Positions 1 to 7,294 of a DNA stretch of 44,525 nucleotides are shown here, in pieces. Origin of the DNA: Pseudomonadota bacterium (GTDB lineage Bacteria > Pseudomonadota > Gammaproteobacteria > Steroidobacterales > Steroidobacteraceae). Numbering within the stretch: the first letter of the stretch is position 1; every line of letters begins with the position of its first letter. Made by a program: the position numbers and the translations under genes. The notes beneath the pieces are model-generated. The model did no database searches, was not told where the DNA came from, and saw nothing but the letters and a program-made list of their open reading frames with translations. The stretch spans positions 1 through 44,525 of the forward strand of contig JAEWLQ010000076.1 of assembly GCA_023457495.1 (NCBI GenBank). Reading direction: 5' to 3'.

Positions 1-311
1 GTGGCCCACCCGACCCCGGCGGACCCGGCAGCGCCCGGACTCCCCGCGACGCGCCGCCCGCGCCCGATCCGGCCGGCCCTCCGAATCAGCCACCGCAGAA
101 CGAGCCGCGCGGACCCAAACCGGGCCGGCCCGATCCGCCAGGACATCAGCCGCGCTCGCCACCGGGTCCACCGGGCGATCCGCGAGGACGGCCGCGCGAT
201 CCGGGCGATTCACCGCGCGGCCCTCCGAATGACTCCCCACGCGGCCCGCCGCGCGAACCTCGCGAGCCGCGCCCGCCGCGTGAACCGCGTGATCCGCGTT
301 CGCGCCCGTAG
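1..311 (+). CDS. C-terminal Pro/Gly/Arg-rich collagen-like tail of an upstream gene (partial)
   Basis: The frame that starts at base 3 is open from the window edge and ends at a TAG at 309-311. It encodes about 102 residues dominated by Gly-Pro-Pro, Gly-Asp-Pro and Pro-Arg-Glu/Asp-Pro triplets, a low-complexity collagen-like tail. The frame at base 1, open through 1569, instead gives a featureless Arg/Ala/Pro stretch before a clear signal peptide, so frame 3 is the likely coding frame here. In related genomes a FecR-domain protein with a disordered Pro-rich tail often precedes a TPR/outer-membrane protein. That identity is only inferred, because the domain part lies outside the window. The tail appears to overlap the start of the next gene by a few tens of bases. 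Confidence 0.55.
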   Translation, partial: GPPDPGGPGSARTPRDAPPAPDPAGPPNQPPQNEPRGPKPGRPDPPGHQPRSPPGPPGDPRGRPRDPGDSPRGPPNDSPRGPPREPREPRPPREPRDPRSRP

Positions 312-1569
312 AGCGCCGCGCGCGGCGGCGGCCTTCGCATTGATCGCCTGCGCTTTGAGCGCGGGTACGCCCGCGTGGTCCGCCGACGCGCAAGCGCTCG
401 CGCATTTCTCCGCCGGCCGCGCCGCGTTCGAAGCACAGGATTTCTCCAAGGCCCGCGCGCTCTTCGAACAGGCGCTGGCCGCCGGCATGGACGGCCCCGC
501 GATCCACTACAACATCGGCGCCGCCGCCTACCGGGGCGGCGACCTGCCGCGCGCCGAGGCCGCGTTCCGCGAAGTCGCGCGCTCGCCGGACATGGCCGCG
601 CTCGCCTACTACAACCTCGGGCTCGTCGCGCTGCAACGCCACGACGAACGCGAGGCGCGCGAATGGTTCCAGCGATCGACGCAGGCCCGGCCGCCGGAGC
701 GGCTGATGTTGCTCGCCTCGCAGCGTCTCGCCGATCTGCCGGCGCCACTCGCGCCCGGCCGCTGGTCTATCTACACGCGCGGCGGCGCCGGCTACGACGA
801 CAACGTCGCGCTGCGCTCCGGCTCCATCGACAGCTCGGCGAGTGGCGATGCGGACAGCTTCGGCGAACTCTATCTCGCGGCCAGCTACACGATCGGCGCC
901 TGGCGCATCGACGGTGGCGGCTCGATGCTCGAGTACGCGGACCTGGATCAATTCAGCCAGCGCTCGTTTTTCCTGGGCGGGGCCCGCGGCTTCCGTCTCG
1001 AGAAGTGGTATTTCGAGATCGGCGCGCACGGCTCGCAGCTCTCACTCGGAGGCGACGTGTTCGAGCAGGACCTGGCCGCCGCGCTGCTGGCCTCGCGCAG
1101 CTTCTACGGCGGCAGCCGGCTGCGCGCGCAGTTGCGCGCGACGCAGGTGTCGGGCGAAGGCGCCTTCACGGGCCTGACGGGCGATCGCACCGAGCTCGGT
1201 GTGTTCTACGACAAGAGCTGGCGCGCGTGGTACTTCGGCGCGCACACACGCGCGGAGCTCAACGACAGCGAAGACCCGGTGTTCGAATCGCGCTGGCTGC
1301 AACTCGGCGCGGAGGCGCGTTACGCTGTGTCGCCGCGTTGGGGCTTCTCGCTCGGCGCCGCCCTGCGCCGCACCCGTCACCCCGCCCAGTCCGAAACGCT
1401 GGGTAGTTGGGAAGACAACCGCACCATGCTGCAATTCGGCGCGACCCGCTCGTTGTGGAAGCAGGCGCAGCTCTTCGTGCGCTACGAGGTGGAGCGCAAC
1501 GATTCGCCGGTCGCGGGCTACGACTACGACCGCAACCGGGCCGCCGCGTCCCTCGAGTGGTGGTACTGA
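280..1569 (+). CDS. TPR-repeat protein with C-terminal outer-membrane beta-barrel
   Basis: A signal peptide (Arg-rich start, then Ala/Leu core, cleavage near AWSADA) is followed by TPR-like helices at about residues 35-140 (ALAHFSAGRAAFEAQDFSKA, then Tyr-Asn-Ile/Leu-Gly repeats). After about residue 160 there are alternating aromatic/polar strands typical of a porin-like barrel, and the protein ends in a Trp-Trp-Tyr C-terminus. The architecture resembles TPR-porin proteins used for surface assembly or export, but I cannot name a substrate. The start is uncertain: GTG at 280 or 289 gives a normal signal peptide and a short overlap with the preceding gene, while ATG at 229 gives a longer overlap. 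The same frame is open back to base 1, but that part is probably an overprint of the upstream gene's tail. No strong ribosome site is visible. Confidence 0.6.
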   Translation: MNRVIRVRARRAPRAAAAFALIACALSAGTPAWSADAQALAHFSAGRAAFEAQDFSKARALFEQALAAGMDGPAIHYNIGAAAYRGGDLPRAEAAFREVARSPDMAALAYYNLGLVALQRHDEREAREWFQRSTQARPPERLMLLASQRLADLPAPLAPGRWSIYTRGGAGYDDNVALRSGSIDSSASGDADSFGELYLAASYTIGAWRIDGGGSMLEYADLDQFSQRSFFLGGARGFRLEKWYFEIGAHGSQLSLGGDVFEQDLAAALLASRSFYGGSRLRAQLRATQVSGEGAFTGLTGDRTELGVFYDKSWRAWYFGAHTRAELNDSEDPVFESRWLQLGAEARYAVSPRWGFSLGAALRRTRHPAQSETLGSWEDNRTMLQFGATRSLWKQAQLFVRYEVERNDSPVAGYDYDRNRAAASLEWWY

Positions 1570-1660
1570 GGGACCCGCTGGAGGGATCCGCTGGAGGAAT
1601 CGGCCGACTGCGCGCGAGTTCCGGGGCTCCTACCATCGGCGGTCATTTCGGAGGTGCCCC

Positions 1661-2101
1661 ATGAAATGCAAGGACATCATGAAATCCGACGTCGAGTGCG
1701 TGCCACCGGACGCCTCGATGCATCGGGCGGCCGCCGTGATGCGCGACGCGAACGTCGGCTTCCTGCCGATTTGCAACGAGGCGATGCAGGTCATGGGAAC
1801 GATCACCGACCGTGACATCGCCATTCGCGGCGTCGCCGAAGGACGGCTCGATACGACGCCCGTACAGGAACTGATGACCCGTTACCTCGTCGCCTGCAAC
1901 CCGGAAGACGATCTCGACCACGCGCGCGAGCTGATGGCGACGCACCAGAAGTCGCGCATCGTGTGCGTGAGCCGCACGGGGAGGCTGGAAGGCGTGATCA
2001 GCCTCTCGGATCTCGCGCAGCTCGGAGAAACGTCGGGACTCGAAACGCTGCGGGAGATCGCGAGCCGCGAGTCGCGCAGCGACTCCATCTACGCGAGCTA
2101 G
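1661..2101 (+). CDS. CBS-domain pair protein
   Basis: This 146-residue protein is essentially two CBS motifs, each with the characteristic strand-helix pattern: GFLPICNEAMQVMGTITDRD and KSRIVCVSRTGRLEGVISLS. The first begins with the typical KCKDIMKSDVECVPPDAS. Paired CBS domains form a Bateman module that binds adenine nucleotides and usually senses energy state. As a stand-alone protein its partner is unknown. ATG 1661 was chosen because GGAGG lies at 1650-1654, about 6 bases upstream; the longer open frame from 1199 is antisense noise inside the previous gene. Its stop shares a CTAG palindrome (2098-2101) with the stop of the convergent peptidase gene. Just upstream (about 1575-1600) a CCGCTGGAGG decamer occurs twice, without clear meaning. 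Confidence 0.85.
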   Translation: MKCKDIMKSDVECVPPDASMHRAAAVMRDANVGFLPICNEAMQVMGTITDRDIAIRGVAEGRLDTTPVQELMTRYLVACNPEDDLDHARELMATHQKSRIVCVSRTGRLEGVISLSDLAQLGETSGLETLREIASRESRSDSIYAS

Positions 2102-2961
2102 TTGCCGGCGACCTTTGGCGTCTGCTGCGCCTGCATCCAGCGGCGGATGCGCCGCGCATCGGCGGTGCGCGTCAGCGTGCCGAAGGAATTCATCAGCACC
2201 ATGATGACGGGGCGCTCGTCGATCATCGCCTCCATCACGAGGCACTGGCCCGCATCGTTGGTGAAACCGGTTTTCTGAACCAGGATGTTCCAGTCCGGAC
2301 GACCGATCAGCAGATTGGTGTTGCTGTACCTGAACATCTGCTTGCCCAGGCGTACGTCGAAGCTGTCGAGCGTCGAGTATTCGCGGATCACCGAGTTGCG
2401 CGACGCGGCGGCCACGAGCTTCGCGAGATCGCGCGCGGTCGACACGTTCGAGTTCGAGAGGCCCGAGGCATCGGCGAAGTGCGACTTCGTCATGCCGAGC
2501 GCCTTGGCCTTCGCATTCATCGCGCGGATGAACGCTGGCGTGCCGCCGGGATAGGCGCGGCCAAGAGTCTGCGCGGCACGATTCTCGGAGGCCATCAACG
2601 CGAGCCGCATCAGGTCGGCGCGCGTGAGCTTCGCTCCCACCGGCAAACGCGAGAAGGCGCCCTTGCCCTTCCAGCGATCCGCGCTCGTGATCTCGATGAC
2701 TTCATCGAGCGGCTGCTTCGCGTCGAGCACGACGAGCGCGGTCATGAGCTTGGTGATCGACGCGATCGGCGCCACGAGCGCCGGCTTGAGCTCGTAGATG
2801 ACTTCGCCGCTGTGGCCGTCGACGACCAGCGCGGCGGCGGACTTCACTTCGGGGCCCTTGGGCCGGGTAGTTTTGACGTCGGCGGCGTCCGCACGGATTC
2901 CCGAAAGGAGCAGGATCGCGATCGCGCCCACCCACACCGTGCCTCTGAGACCTTGCCGCAT
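2098..2961 (-). CDS. pbpG: D-alanyl-D-alanine endopeptidase, PBP7/PbpG type
   Basis: This is a serine peptidase of the penicillin-binding-protein S11 family acting on peptidoglycan in the periplasm. The three catalytic motifs are present: SITK at residues 68-71 (nucleophile Ser68, Lys71), SEN at 125-127 and KTG at 230-232. An N-terminal hydrophobic segment (VGAIAILLLSGIRADA) is a signal peptide. At 287 residues, without the extra C-terminal domain of DacA-type enzymes, it matches PBP7 (PbpG), a DD-endopeptidase. ATG at 2961 has GGAGG about 5 bases upstream, so it is preferred over the start ten codons earlier. It is divergent from the gene at 3083 and convergent with the CBS gene, sharing the stop palindrome. 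Confidence 0.88.
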   Translation of the reverse strand: MRQGLRGTVWVGAIAILLLSGIRADAADVKTTRPKGPEVKSAAALVVDGHSGEVIYELKPALVAPIASITKLMTALVVLDAKQPLDEVIEITSADRWKGKGAFSRLPVGAKLTRADLMRLALMASENRAAQTLGRAYPGGTPAFIRAMNAKAKALGMTKSHFADASGLSNSNVSTARDLAKLVAAASRNSVIREYSTLDSFDVRLGKQMFRYSNTNLLIGRPDWNILVQKTGFTNDAGQCLVMEAMIDERPVIMVLMNSFGTLTRTADARRIRRWMQAQQTPKVAGN

Positions 2962-3082
2962 CCACCCTCCCGATGCGCGATGGTAGCCCAACTTCTTCGA
3001 TTGCGGAGCGCATCACGCGACGGTGTTCTCCTTCCGGGCATTCCCGATGGTGGCGCTCGGCGGCGACGCGCAATGTCCGGGG

Positions 3083-3664
3083 ATGCGCACTCTCTTCTTC
3101 ATGCTGGTCGCGGCGCTGGCATTGCCGGCCGCGGCGGCCGATGTGGCGTCCCCGCACGCCTTCACGTTCTACGGCGGGCGAATCTCTTCCGAGGAAACCT
3201 GGCACGACGTGCTGGTCAAGCCGTACAGCCGCAACTACGCGAACTCGTACCTGGCCGCGGCCGCGTATTCGTACGCATACCGCGAGTCGTACGAGGGCGC
3301 GCTGCGCACGGAGTTCGAGGTCAACGCGACCTACAACTTCGGCGCGCAGGATCATTGGGAGCTCAACGTGGTGCCGATCACGCTGCGCTGGCAGCGTTTT
3401 CCCTGGAGCGACGTGATGCACACCACGGCCGCCTTCGGACTGGGGCTGTCCTACGCGCTCGAGTTTCCGCGGGTCGAGTACGAGCTCGAGAACGACACGC
3501 AGCGGCTACTGCTCTACTGGCTGCTCGAGATCACGGCGGGCCCGTCCGATGGACCCTGGTCCGCCGTGTTGCGCCTGCATCATCGCTCTCCCGGCTGGGG
3601 CGTCATGGGCGTCGGCGATGGCGGCATGAATGCCCCGTCGCTCGGATTCCGCTACCAGTTCTAG
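3083..3664 (+). CDS. Small outer-membrane beta-barrel protein, uncharacterised
   Basis: Starting at ATG 3083, the 193-residue product begins with a good signal peptide (MRTLFFMLVAALALPAAAAD). The rest alternates aromatic and polar residues in short strands, with a conserved-looking SPGWGVMGVGDGGMNAPSLG near the end, and finishes in Tyr-Gln-Phe, a terminal aromatic typical of BAM-assembled outer-membrane barrels. Size and pattern resemble PagL-like lipid A deacylases or other 8-strand barrels, and His-His-Arg-Ser-Pro-Gly-Trp-Gly near residue 172 could be active-site material, but I cannot establish catalysis. The frame extends upstream to 3023, but that part does not look like a signal sequence. 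It lies 121 bases from the divergent peptidase and converges with the cysteine synthase fusion, sharing CTAG at 3661-3664. Confidence 0.6.
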   Translation: MRTLFFMLVAALALPAAAADVASPHAFTFYGGRISSEETWHDVLVKPYSRNYANSYLAAAAYSYAYRESYEGALRTEFEVNATYNFGAQDHWELNVVPITLRWQRFPWSDVMHTTAAFGLGLSYALEFPRVEYELENDTQRLLLYWLLEITAGPSDGPWSAVLRLHHRSPGWGVMGVGDGGMNAPSLGFRYQF

Positions 3665-5157
3665 GCGCTCTTGCGCGGCTGCAGCCATTTGGGCAGCAGC
3701 GAATACGGATCCATCACGAGCTCGCGATCGTAGCTCACACCGCATTCGTCGAGATGCCGCTGCAGCAATCCGCTGCGCCACGCATCGAACACGTCGGTCG
3801 CGCCGCCGATGTGTTCGCCGCCGACGAACACCTGCGGCAGGGTTTTCGCGCCCGTGCGCTCGGCGAGCACCGCGCGGATCTTCCCGCCGAAGTCCTCCTT
3901 CTGGAATTCGACGGAATCGACGTCGACGCTGCGATACGCGATGCCGGCCTTCGTGAACAACTTGCGCACGGACCAGCAGAACTCGCACCACTCGAGCGCG
4001 AACATGACGACCGGCTCCTTCGCGATCACATCGATCGTGAATTTTTCCGCGGCGGGATCGAGCTCGATCTTCGGCGCGGGCGTAGCGGATGCGGGGGCCG
4101 GCGCCGGCGCGGCCGCATCGAAGCGGCACAGCGGCGTCGAACGCGACACCTCCCACTCCTCCGCCGTCATCTCCTCGCCGATGTTCTCGAACAGCGGAGT
4201 AGATAGGTAACGCTCGCCGGTGTCGGGCAGCATGCACACGATGGTGGACCCCGGCGCCGCGCGCCGCGCGACGTCGAGCGCGGCCGCCAGCGTCGCGCCG
4301 CTCGACGTGCCGACGAAGATGCCTTCTTTCTGCGCGAGCTCGCGCGACAGGCGCAGCGCATCCGCGCCCGCGACCGGCACGATCTCGTCGATCAACCCGG
4401 CGTCGCGCGCCTGCTCCGTCAGCGTCGAGATGAAATCCGGTGCCCAGCCCTGCATCAGGTGCGGACGAAAACGCGGATGGCTGCCCGCCGGACCTCCCGA
4501 CGTGTCGCGCGTCTGCGGGATGCCGCTGCCGAGCACGGGGGCATTGTCCGGCTCCGCGGCGATGATGCGCGTGTCGGGCCGCGATCGCTTGAGCTCCATC
4601 GCGACGCCCTTCAACGTGCCGCCGGTGCCGAAGCCCGTGACGAAGTAGTCGAGGCGCTGATCCGCGAAGTCGCGGATGATCTCGCGCGCCGTCGTGCGTT
4701 CGTGCACCTCGGCGTTCGCGGGATTTTCGAACTGGCGGCACAGGAACCAGCCGTGCGTCATCGCGAGCTCGACCGCTTTCGCGAGCATGCCGCTGCCCTT
4801 CTCCGCGGCGGGGGTCAGCACGACCTTCGCGCCGAGGAAGCGCAGCAGCTTGCGCCGCTCGACGCTGAAGCTCTCGGCCATCGTCACGACGAGTGGATAG
4901 CCCTTCTGCGCGCACACCATCGCGAGTCCGATTCCGGTGTTGCCGCTGGTCGCTTCGATGACGGTCTGCCCGGGCTTGAGCGCCCCACTGCGCTCCGCGT
5001 CTTCGATGATCGCGCGGGCCATGCGGTCCTTGACCGAGCCCATCGGGTTGAACGATTCCACCTTGACGTAGACGTTCACGCCCGGCGGCGCGAGCCGGTT
5101 TAGCTTGACGACGGGCGTGTTGCCGATGGTCTCGAGGATGTTCTGGTAACGGGCCAT
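3661..5157 (-). CDS. cysK: Cysteine synthase fused to a C-terminal glutaredoxin
   Basis: Residues 1-345 are a fold-type II PLP enzyme of the O-acetylserine sulfhydrylase/CBS family: PLP lysine K43 in NPMGSVKDR, SGNTG at 71-75, the phosphate loop GTGGT at 177-181 and GTSSGA at 283-288. A Pro/Ala linker (about 348-362) leads to a glutaredoxin-like domain (about 372-480) with a CEFC redox pair at 391-394, a cis-proline TLPQVF at 439-444 and GGEHIGG at 447-452. Total length is 498 residues against about 310 for plain CysK. The fusion suggests cysteine synthesis coupled to disulfide or glutathione chemistry, which is inference. ATG 5157 follows AAGGAGAT at good spacing. It lies 68 bases downstream of the ODP gene on the same strand, so the two probably form an operon. 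Confidence 0.88.
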   Translation of the reverse strand: MARYQNILETIGNTPVVKLNRLAPPGVNVYVKVESFNPMGSVKDRMARAIIEDAERSGALKPGQTVIEATSGNTGIGLAMVCAQKGYPLVVTMAESFSVERRKLLRFLGAKVVLTPAAEKGSGMLAKAVELAMTHGWFLCRQFENPANAEVHERTTAREIIRDFADQRLDYFVTGFGTGGTLKGVAMELKRSRPDTRIIAAEPDNAPVLGSGIPQTRDTSGGPAGSHPRFRPHLMQGWAPDFISTLTEQARDAGLIDEIVPVAGADALRLSRELAQKEGIFVGTSSGATLAAALDVARRAAPGSTIVCMLPDTGERYLSTPLFENIGEEMTAEEWEVSRSTPLCRFDAAAPAPAPASATPAPKIELDPAAEKFTIDVIAKEPVVMFALEWCEFCWSVRKLFTKAGIAYRSVDVDSVEFQKEDFGGKIRAVLAERTGAKTLPQVFVGGEHIGGATDVFDAWRSGLLQRHLDECGVSYDRELVMDPYSLLPKWLQPRKSA

Positions 5158-5225
5158 GGGGATCTCCTTTTCGAGCATCCTGAGCCCCGACCGTGGGAGG
5201 CGGCGTGGGAATCCGGTCGGTCGGA

Positions 5226-5963
5226 CTATTTTCCGCCTTCTCCCAGTGATCTGGCCAGTTCCCGCAGCAGTCCGGCGCCATCGCCCTTCCAGGCGCTGCC
5301 GTGCATGCAGGCGAGCGTGGTCGGTTGTTCGAGCGCCAGCCGTTCGAGGATTTCGCCGGTCCGCGGCGCGTGCGCGAAGTAGTCCATCGGCGCGCGGAAC
5401 GCCTCGCTGGGTCCGAGGATGTCGGACTCGGTCAACGCCACCTCGCCCGCGCCGCCCTGCGTGAAAAGGTCACCGCACAGGAAGGTGCGCGTCGTCATCT
5501 CCATCATGAGCCCGCACTCCCAGCCATGTGGCATGTGCGGCGTATCGAACCAGCGCAGGCGATGCCGGCCCAGCGACAGCTCCTCGCCATCCGCCAGGGC
5601 CCGCGGCGCGCGGTCGGCGTAATCGCCGACGGACACCATGGCGGCCACCTGCCCGCACAGAGGCTCCGCGCGCGGCGCGATCGCGAGGAAGTGATTCAAC
5701 GCGCCGCATTCGTCCGCCTCGAAATGCGAGAAGGCGACGTAACGCAGCTGCTCCATCGGCATGATCGCGCGGATGGCTTCACTCACTACCGGGAACAACG
5801 CGCGCAGGCCGGTGTGGAACAGCAGCGGCTCTTCGTCGAGGACCAGGTACTGGTTGAAGTTGAACTGCCCCACGCCGCCGGGCAGCGTGACGGGAGTGTT
5901 GATGCGATAAATGCCGTCCGCCACCTCGTGGACGTTCGTGCCGGACTGGGAGTTGGTGATCAT
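5226..5963 (-). CDS. Stand-alone ODP (flavodiiron-type) metallo-beta-lactamase-fold protein
   Basis: A 245-residue metallo-beta-lactamase-fold protein with the ligand set of the oxygen-binding diiron (ODP) branch: H80-F-E82-A-D84, then H146, D165 (FLCGDLF) and H221 (CMHGS). Spacing closely follows the diiron domain of flavodiiron proteins, in which the iron pair reduces O2 or NO. The residue after D84 is Glu, where classical enzymes usually have His. The flavodoxin domain is absent, so it would need a separate electron donor, or act as a sensor. It heads a two-gene unit with the cysteine synthase-glutaredoxin fusion and is divergent from an ECF sigma gene 66 bases away. A role in O2, NO or peroxide response is inferred from the fold and context. 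Confidence 0.75.
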   Translation of the reverse strand: MITNSQSGTNVHEVADGIYRINTPVTLPGGVGQFNFNQYLVLDEEPLLFHTGLRALFPVVSEAIRAIMPMEQLRYVAFSHFEADECGALNHFLAIAPRAEPLCGQVAAMVSVGDYADRAPRALADGEELSLGRHRLRWFDTPHMPHGWECGLMMEMTTRTFLCGDLFTQGGAGEVALTESDILGPSEAFRAPMDYFAHAPRTGEILERLALEQPTTLACMHGSAWKGDGAGLLRELARSLGEGGK

Positions 5964-5992
5964 GGGCAGGCTCCGTGGTCGAATGCCCCGTA

Positions 5993-6021
5993 TGTGTAAC
6001 GAGGCGCCGGTTCGTTACACA
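5993..6021. promoter_or_regulatory. Perfect 10-bp inverted repeat between divergent ODP and sigma-factor genes
   Basis: TGTGTAACGA at 5993-6002 is repeated in inverted form as TCGTTACACA at 6012-6021, separated by a 9-base GC-rich spacer. It occupies most of the 66-base gap between the ODP start (5963) and the sigma-factor start (6029). It could be an operator for a dimeric regulator or two mirrored ECF-type promoters serving both directions. The GTAAC core resembles some ECF -35 elements, but I could not place a convincing -10. Confidence 0.55.
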
Positions 6022-6028
6022 CAGGGGT

Positions 6029-6628
6029 ATGGCCCGATATGCTCTCGCCGTGCAACCCCGAGACCCTGACCCGGCCGAACCCGCTCTTGAAGATGCGGCG
6101 CTCGCCCGGCGGATCGTGGCCGCCGGGTCGCGCGGCGACCGCCAGGCCGAAGCCGCGCTGTGCCGGCGGTTCGCGCCACGCATCCGGTTGTTTGGCCTCA
6201 AACGCCTGCGCAGCGAAGCCGCGGCCGCGGATCTCGTGCAGGACGTGTTGATGCTCGCGCTGCAGAAGCTGCGCGCGGGCGCGGTCGCCGAACCGGAACG
6301 CATCGCCTCGTTCATGCTGGGGATCGCGCGGCAGATGATCATCGACACGCGCCGCAACGTCGCCCGGCGCGAGCGGCTGCTGGATACGTTCGCGCTCGAT
6401 CTCGAGCCGGCCAACGACGAGGCCGCCGATCCACCGGACACGGCGCGGCTCGGCAACTGCCTGCAGGCGCTGCCCGAGCGCGAACGCTCGGTGCTGGTGA
6501 TGACCTTCTACGACGACTGCGCCGCCGAAACGCTCGGCTCGCAGCTCGGCCTGTCCACCAGCAACGTGCGTGTGATCCGGCATCGCGGGCTCAAGCACCT
6601 GCGCGACTGCCTGGAGGCCGCCCGATGA
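6029..6628 (+). CDS. ECF-family RNA polymerase sigma factor
   Basis: The 199-residue protein has a sigma-70 region 2 (about residues 40-95, including AAADLVQDVLMLALQKL) and a region 4 helix-turn-helix (about 140-195, LPERERSVLVMTFYDDCAAE followed by LGLSTSNVRVIRHRGLKHLR). There is no region 1 or 3, as expected of ECF sigma factors. ATG 6029 was chosen because earlier in-frame codons run through the inverted repeat; AGGGG lies just upstream. Its stop overlaps the start of the zinc-finger anti-sigma gene (ATGA, 6625-6628), so the pair is translationally coupled. Its likely targets include its own operon and perhaps the divergent ODP/cysteine synthase unit; this is inferred from arrangement. Confidence 0.85.
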   Translation: MARYALAVQPRDPDPAEPALEDAALARRIVAAGSRGDRQAEAALCRRFAPRIRLFGLKRLRSEAAAADLVQDVLMLALQKLRAGAVAEPERIASFMLGIARQMIIDTRRNVARRERLLDTFALDLEPANDEAADPPDTARLGNCLQALPERERSVLVMTFYDDCAAETLGSQLGLSTSNVRVIRHRGLKHLRDCLEAAR

Positions 6629-7197
6629 TCCGCGGTGTTCACGAAGACGCGGACGACGCGTTGCTCGCCTGGTGGCTGGACGAGCTCGACGAGACCGCGG
6701 CGGCGGAGGTCGAGGAACACCTGTTCGAATGCGAGCAATGCGCCACGCGGCTGCGCGAGATCGTGCGACTCGGCGGTGCGGTGAGACAAACCTTGCTCGA
6801 GGGACGCATCGCGACCGCGGTCGCGCCGGCGTTCGTCGAGCGCCTGCGCGGCGCTGGCCTGAAGCTGCGGGAATACCGGCCCGAGTCCGGAGCCAGCGTG
6901 TACTGCACGATCGCGCCCGAGGACGACCTCGTGATCTCGCACCTGCGCGCCTCGCTCGAAGGCGTCCGGCAGCTCGATCTCGAGATCGATGCGGACGGTC
7001 AGACGCATCGACTCGCCCATGTGCCGTTCGACGCCGCGTCCGGCGAAGTGACCTTCATACCGCCCGCCGCGCTGCTGCGGCCGCTGAGTTTCGCCACCCA
7101 GCGCATGCGGCTCTTCGCGGTGACGCCAAGCGCGCAGCGCCTGATCGGCGAATACACCTTCAACCACGAACCGTGGGGTTCTCGTCCGGACCCCTGA
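6625..7197 (+). CDS. Soluble zinc-finger (ZAS-type) anti-sigma factor
   Basis: The N-terminal 75 residues carry the zinc-binding anti-sigma pattern H32-x3-C36-x2-C39 within EEHLFECEQCATRLREIVRL, known from putative zinc-finger anti-sigma proteins that hold an ECF sigma factor until a redox or metal signal arrives. The remaining 115 residues have no membrane segment and look like a small beta-rich domain (VYCTIAPEDDLVISHLRASL, then EVTFIPPAALLRPL), possibly a sensor domain; I do not recognise its family. It overlaps the sigma gene by ATGA, a standard pairing. Being cytosolic, it probably senses an internal signal. Confidence 0.8.
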   Translation: MIRGVHEDADDALLAWWLDELDETAAAEVEEHLFECEQCATRLREIVRLGGAVRQTLLEGRIATAVAPAFVERLRGAGLKLREYRPESGASVYCTIAPEDDLVISHLRASLEGVRQLDLEIDADGQTHRLAHVPFDAASGEVTFIPPAALLRPLSFATQRMRLFAVTPSAQRLIGEYTFNHEPWGSRPDP

Positions 7198-7294
7198 TCG
7201 GTTCCCGTTCCGACCGAATCCGTCAGCCCGGTCCTACGCCATCCTTCTTGACCCCTGCCTAGAATTCCGGCCAATCCCGCAGGGAACGGTTCGA

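Noticed and set aside
1963..4206. A 747-codon open frame on the + strand
   Set aside because: It is antisense to the PBP7-type and cysteine synthase-glutaredoxin genes, which have clear motifs; high GC leaves the opposite frame open.
5158..5225. Gap between the ODP and cysteine synthase genes as a separate promoter region
   Set aside because: No promoter or terminator pattern is visible; cotranscription is the simpler reading.
7249..7275. TTGACC and TAGAAT as a sigma-70 promoter before the hybrid kinase
   Set aside because: The two hexamers are only about 6 bases apart, far from the usual 16-18 spacing.
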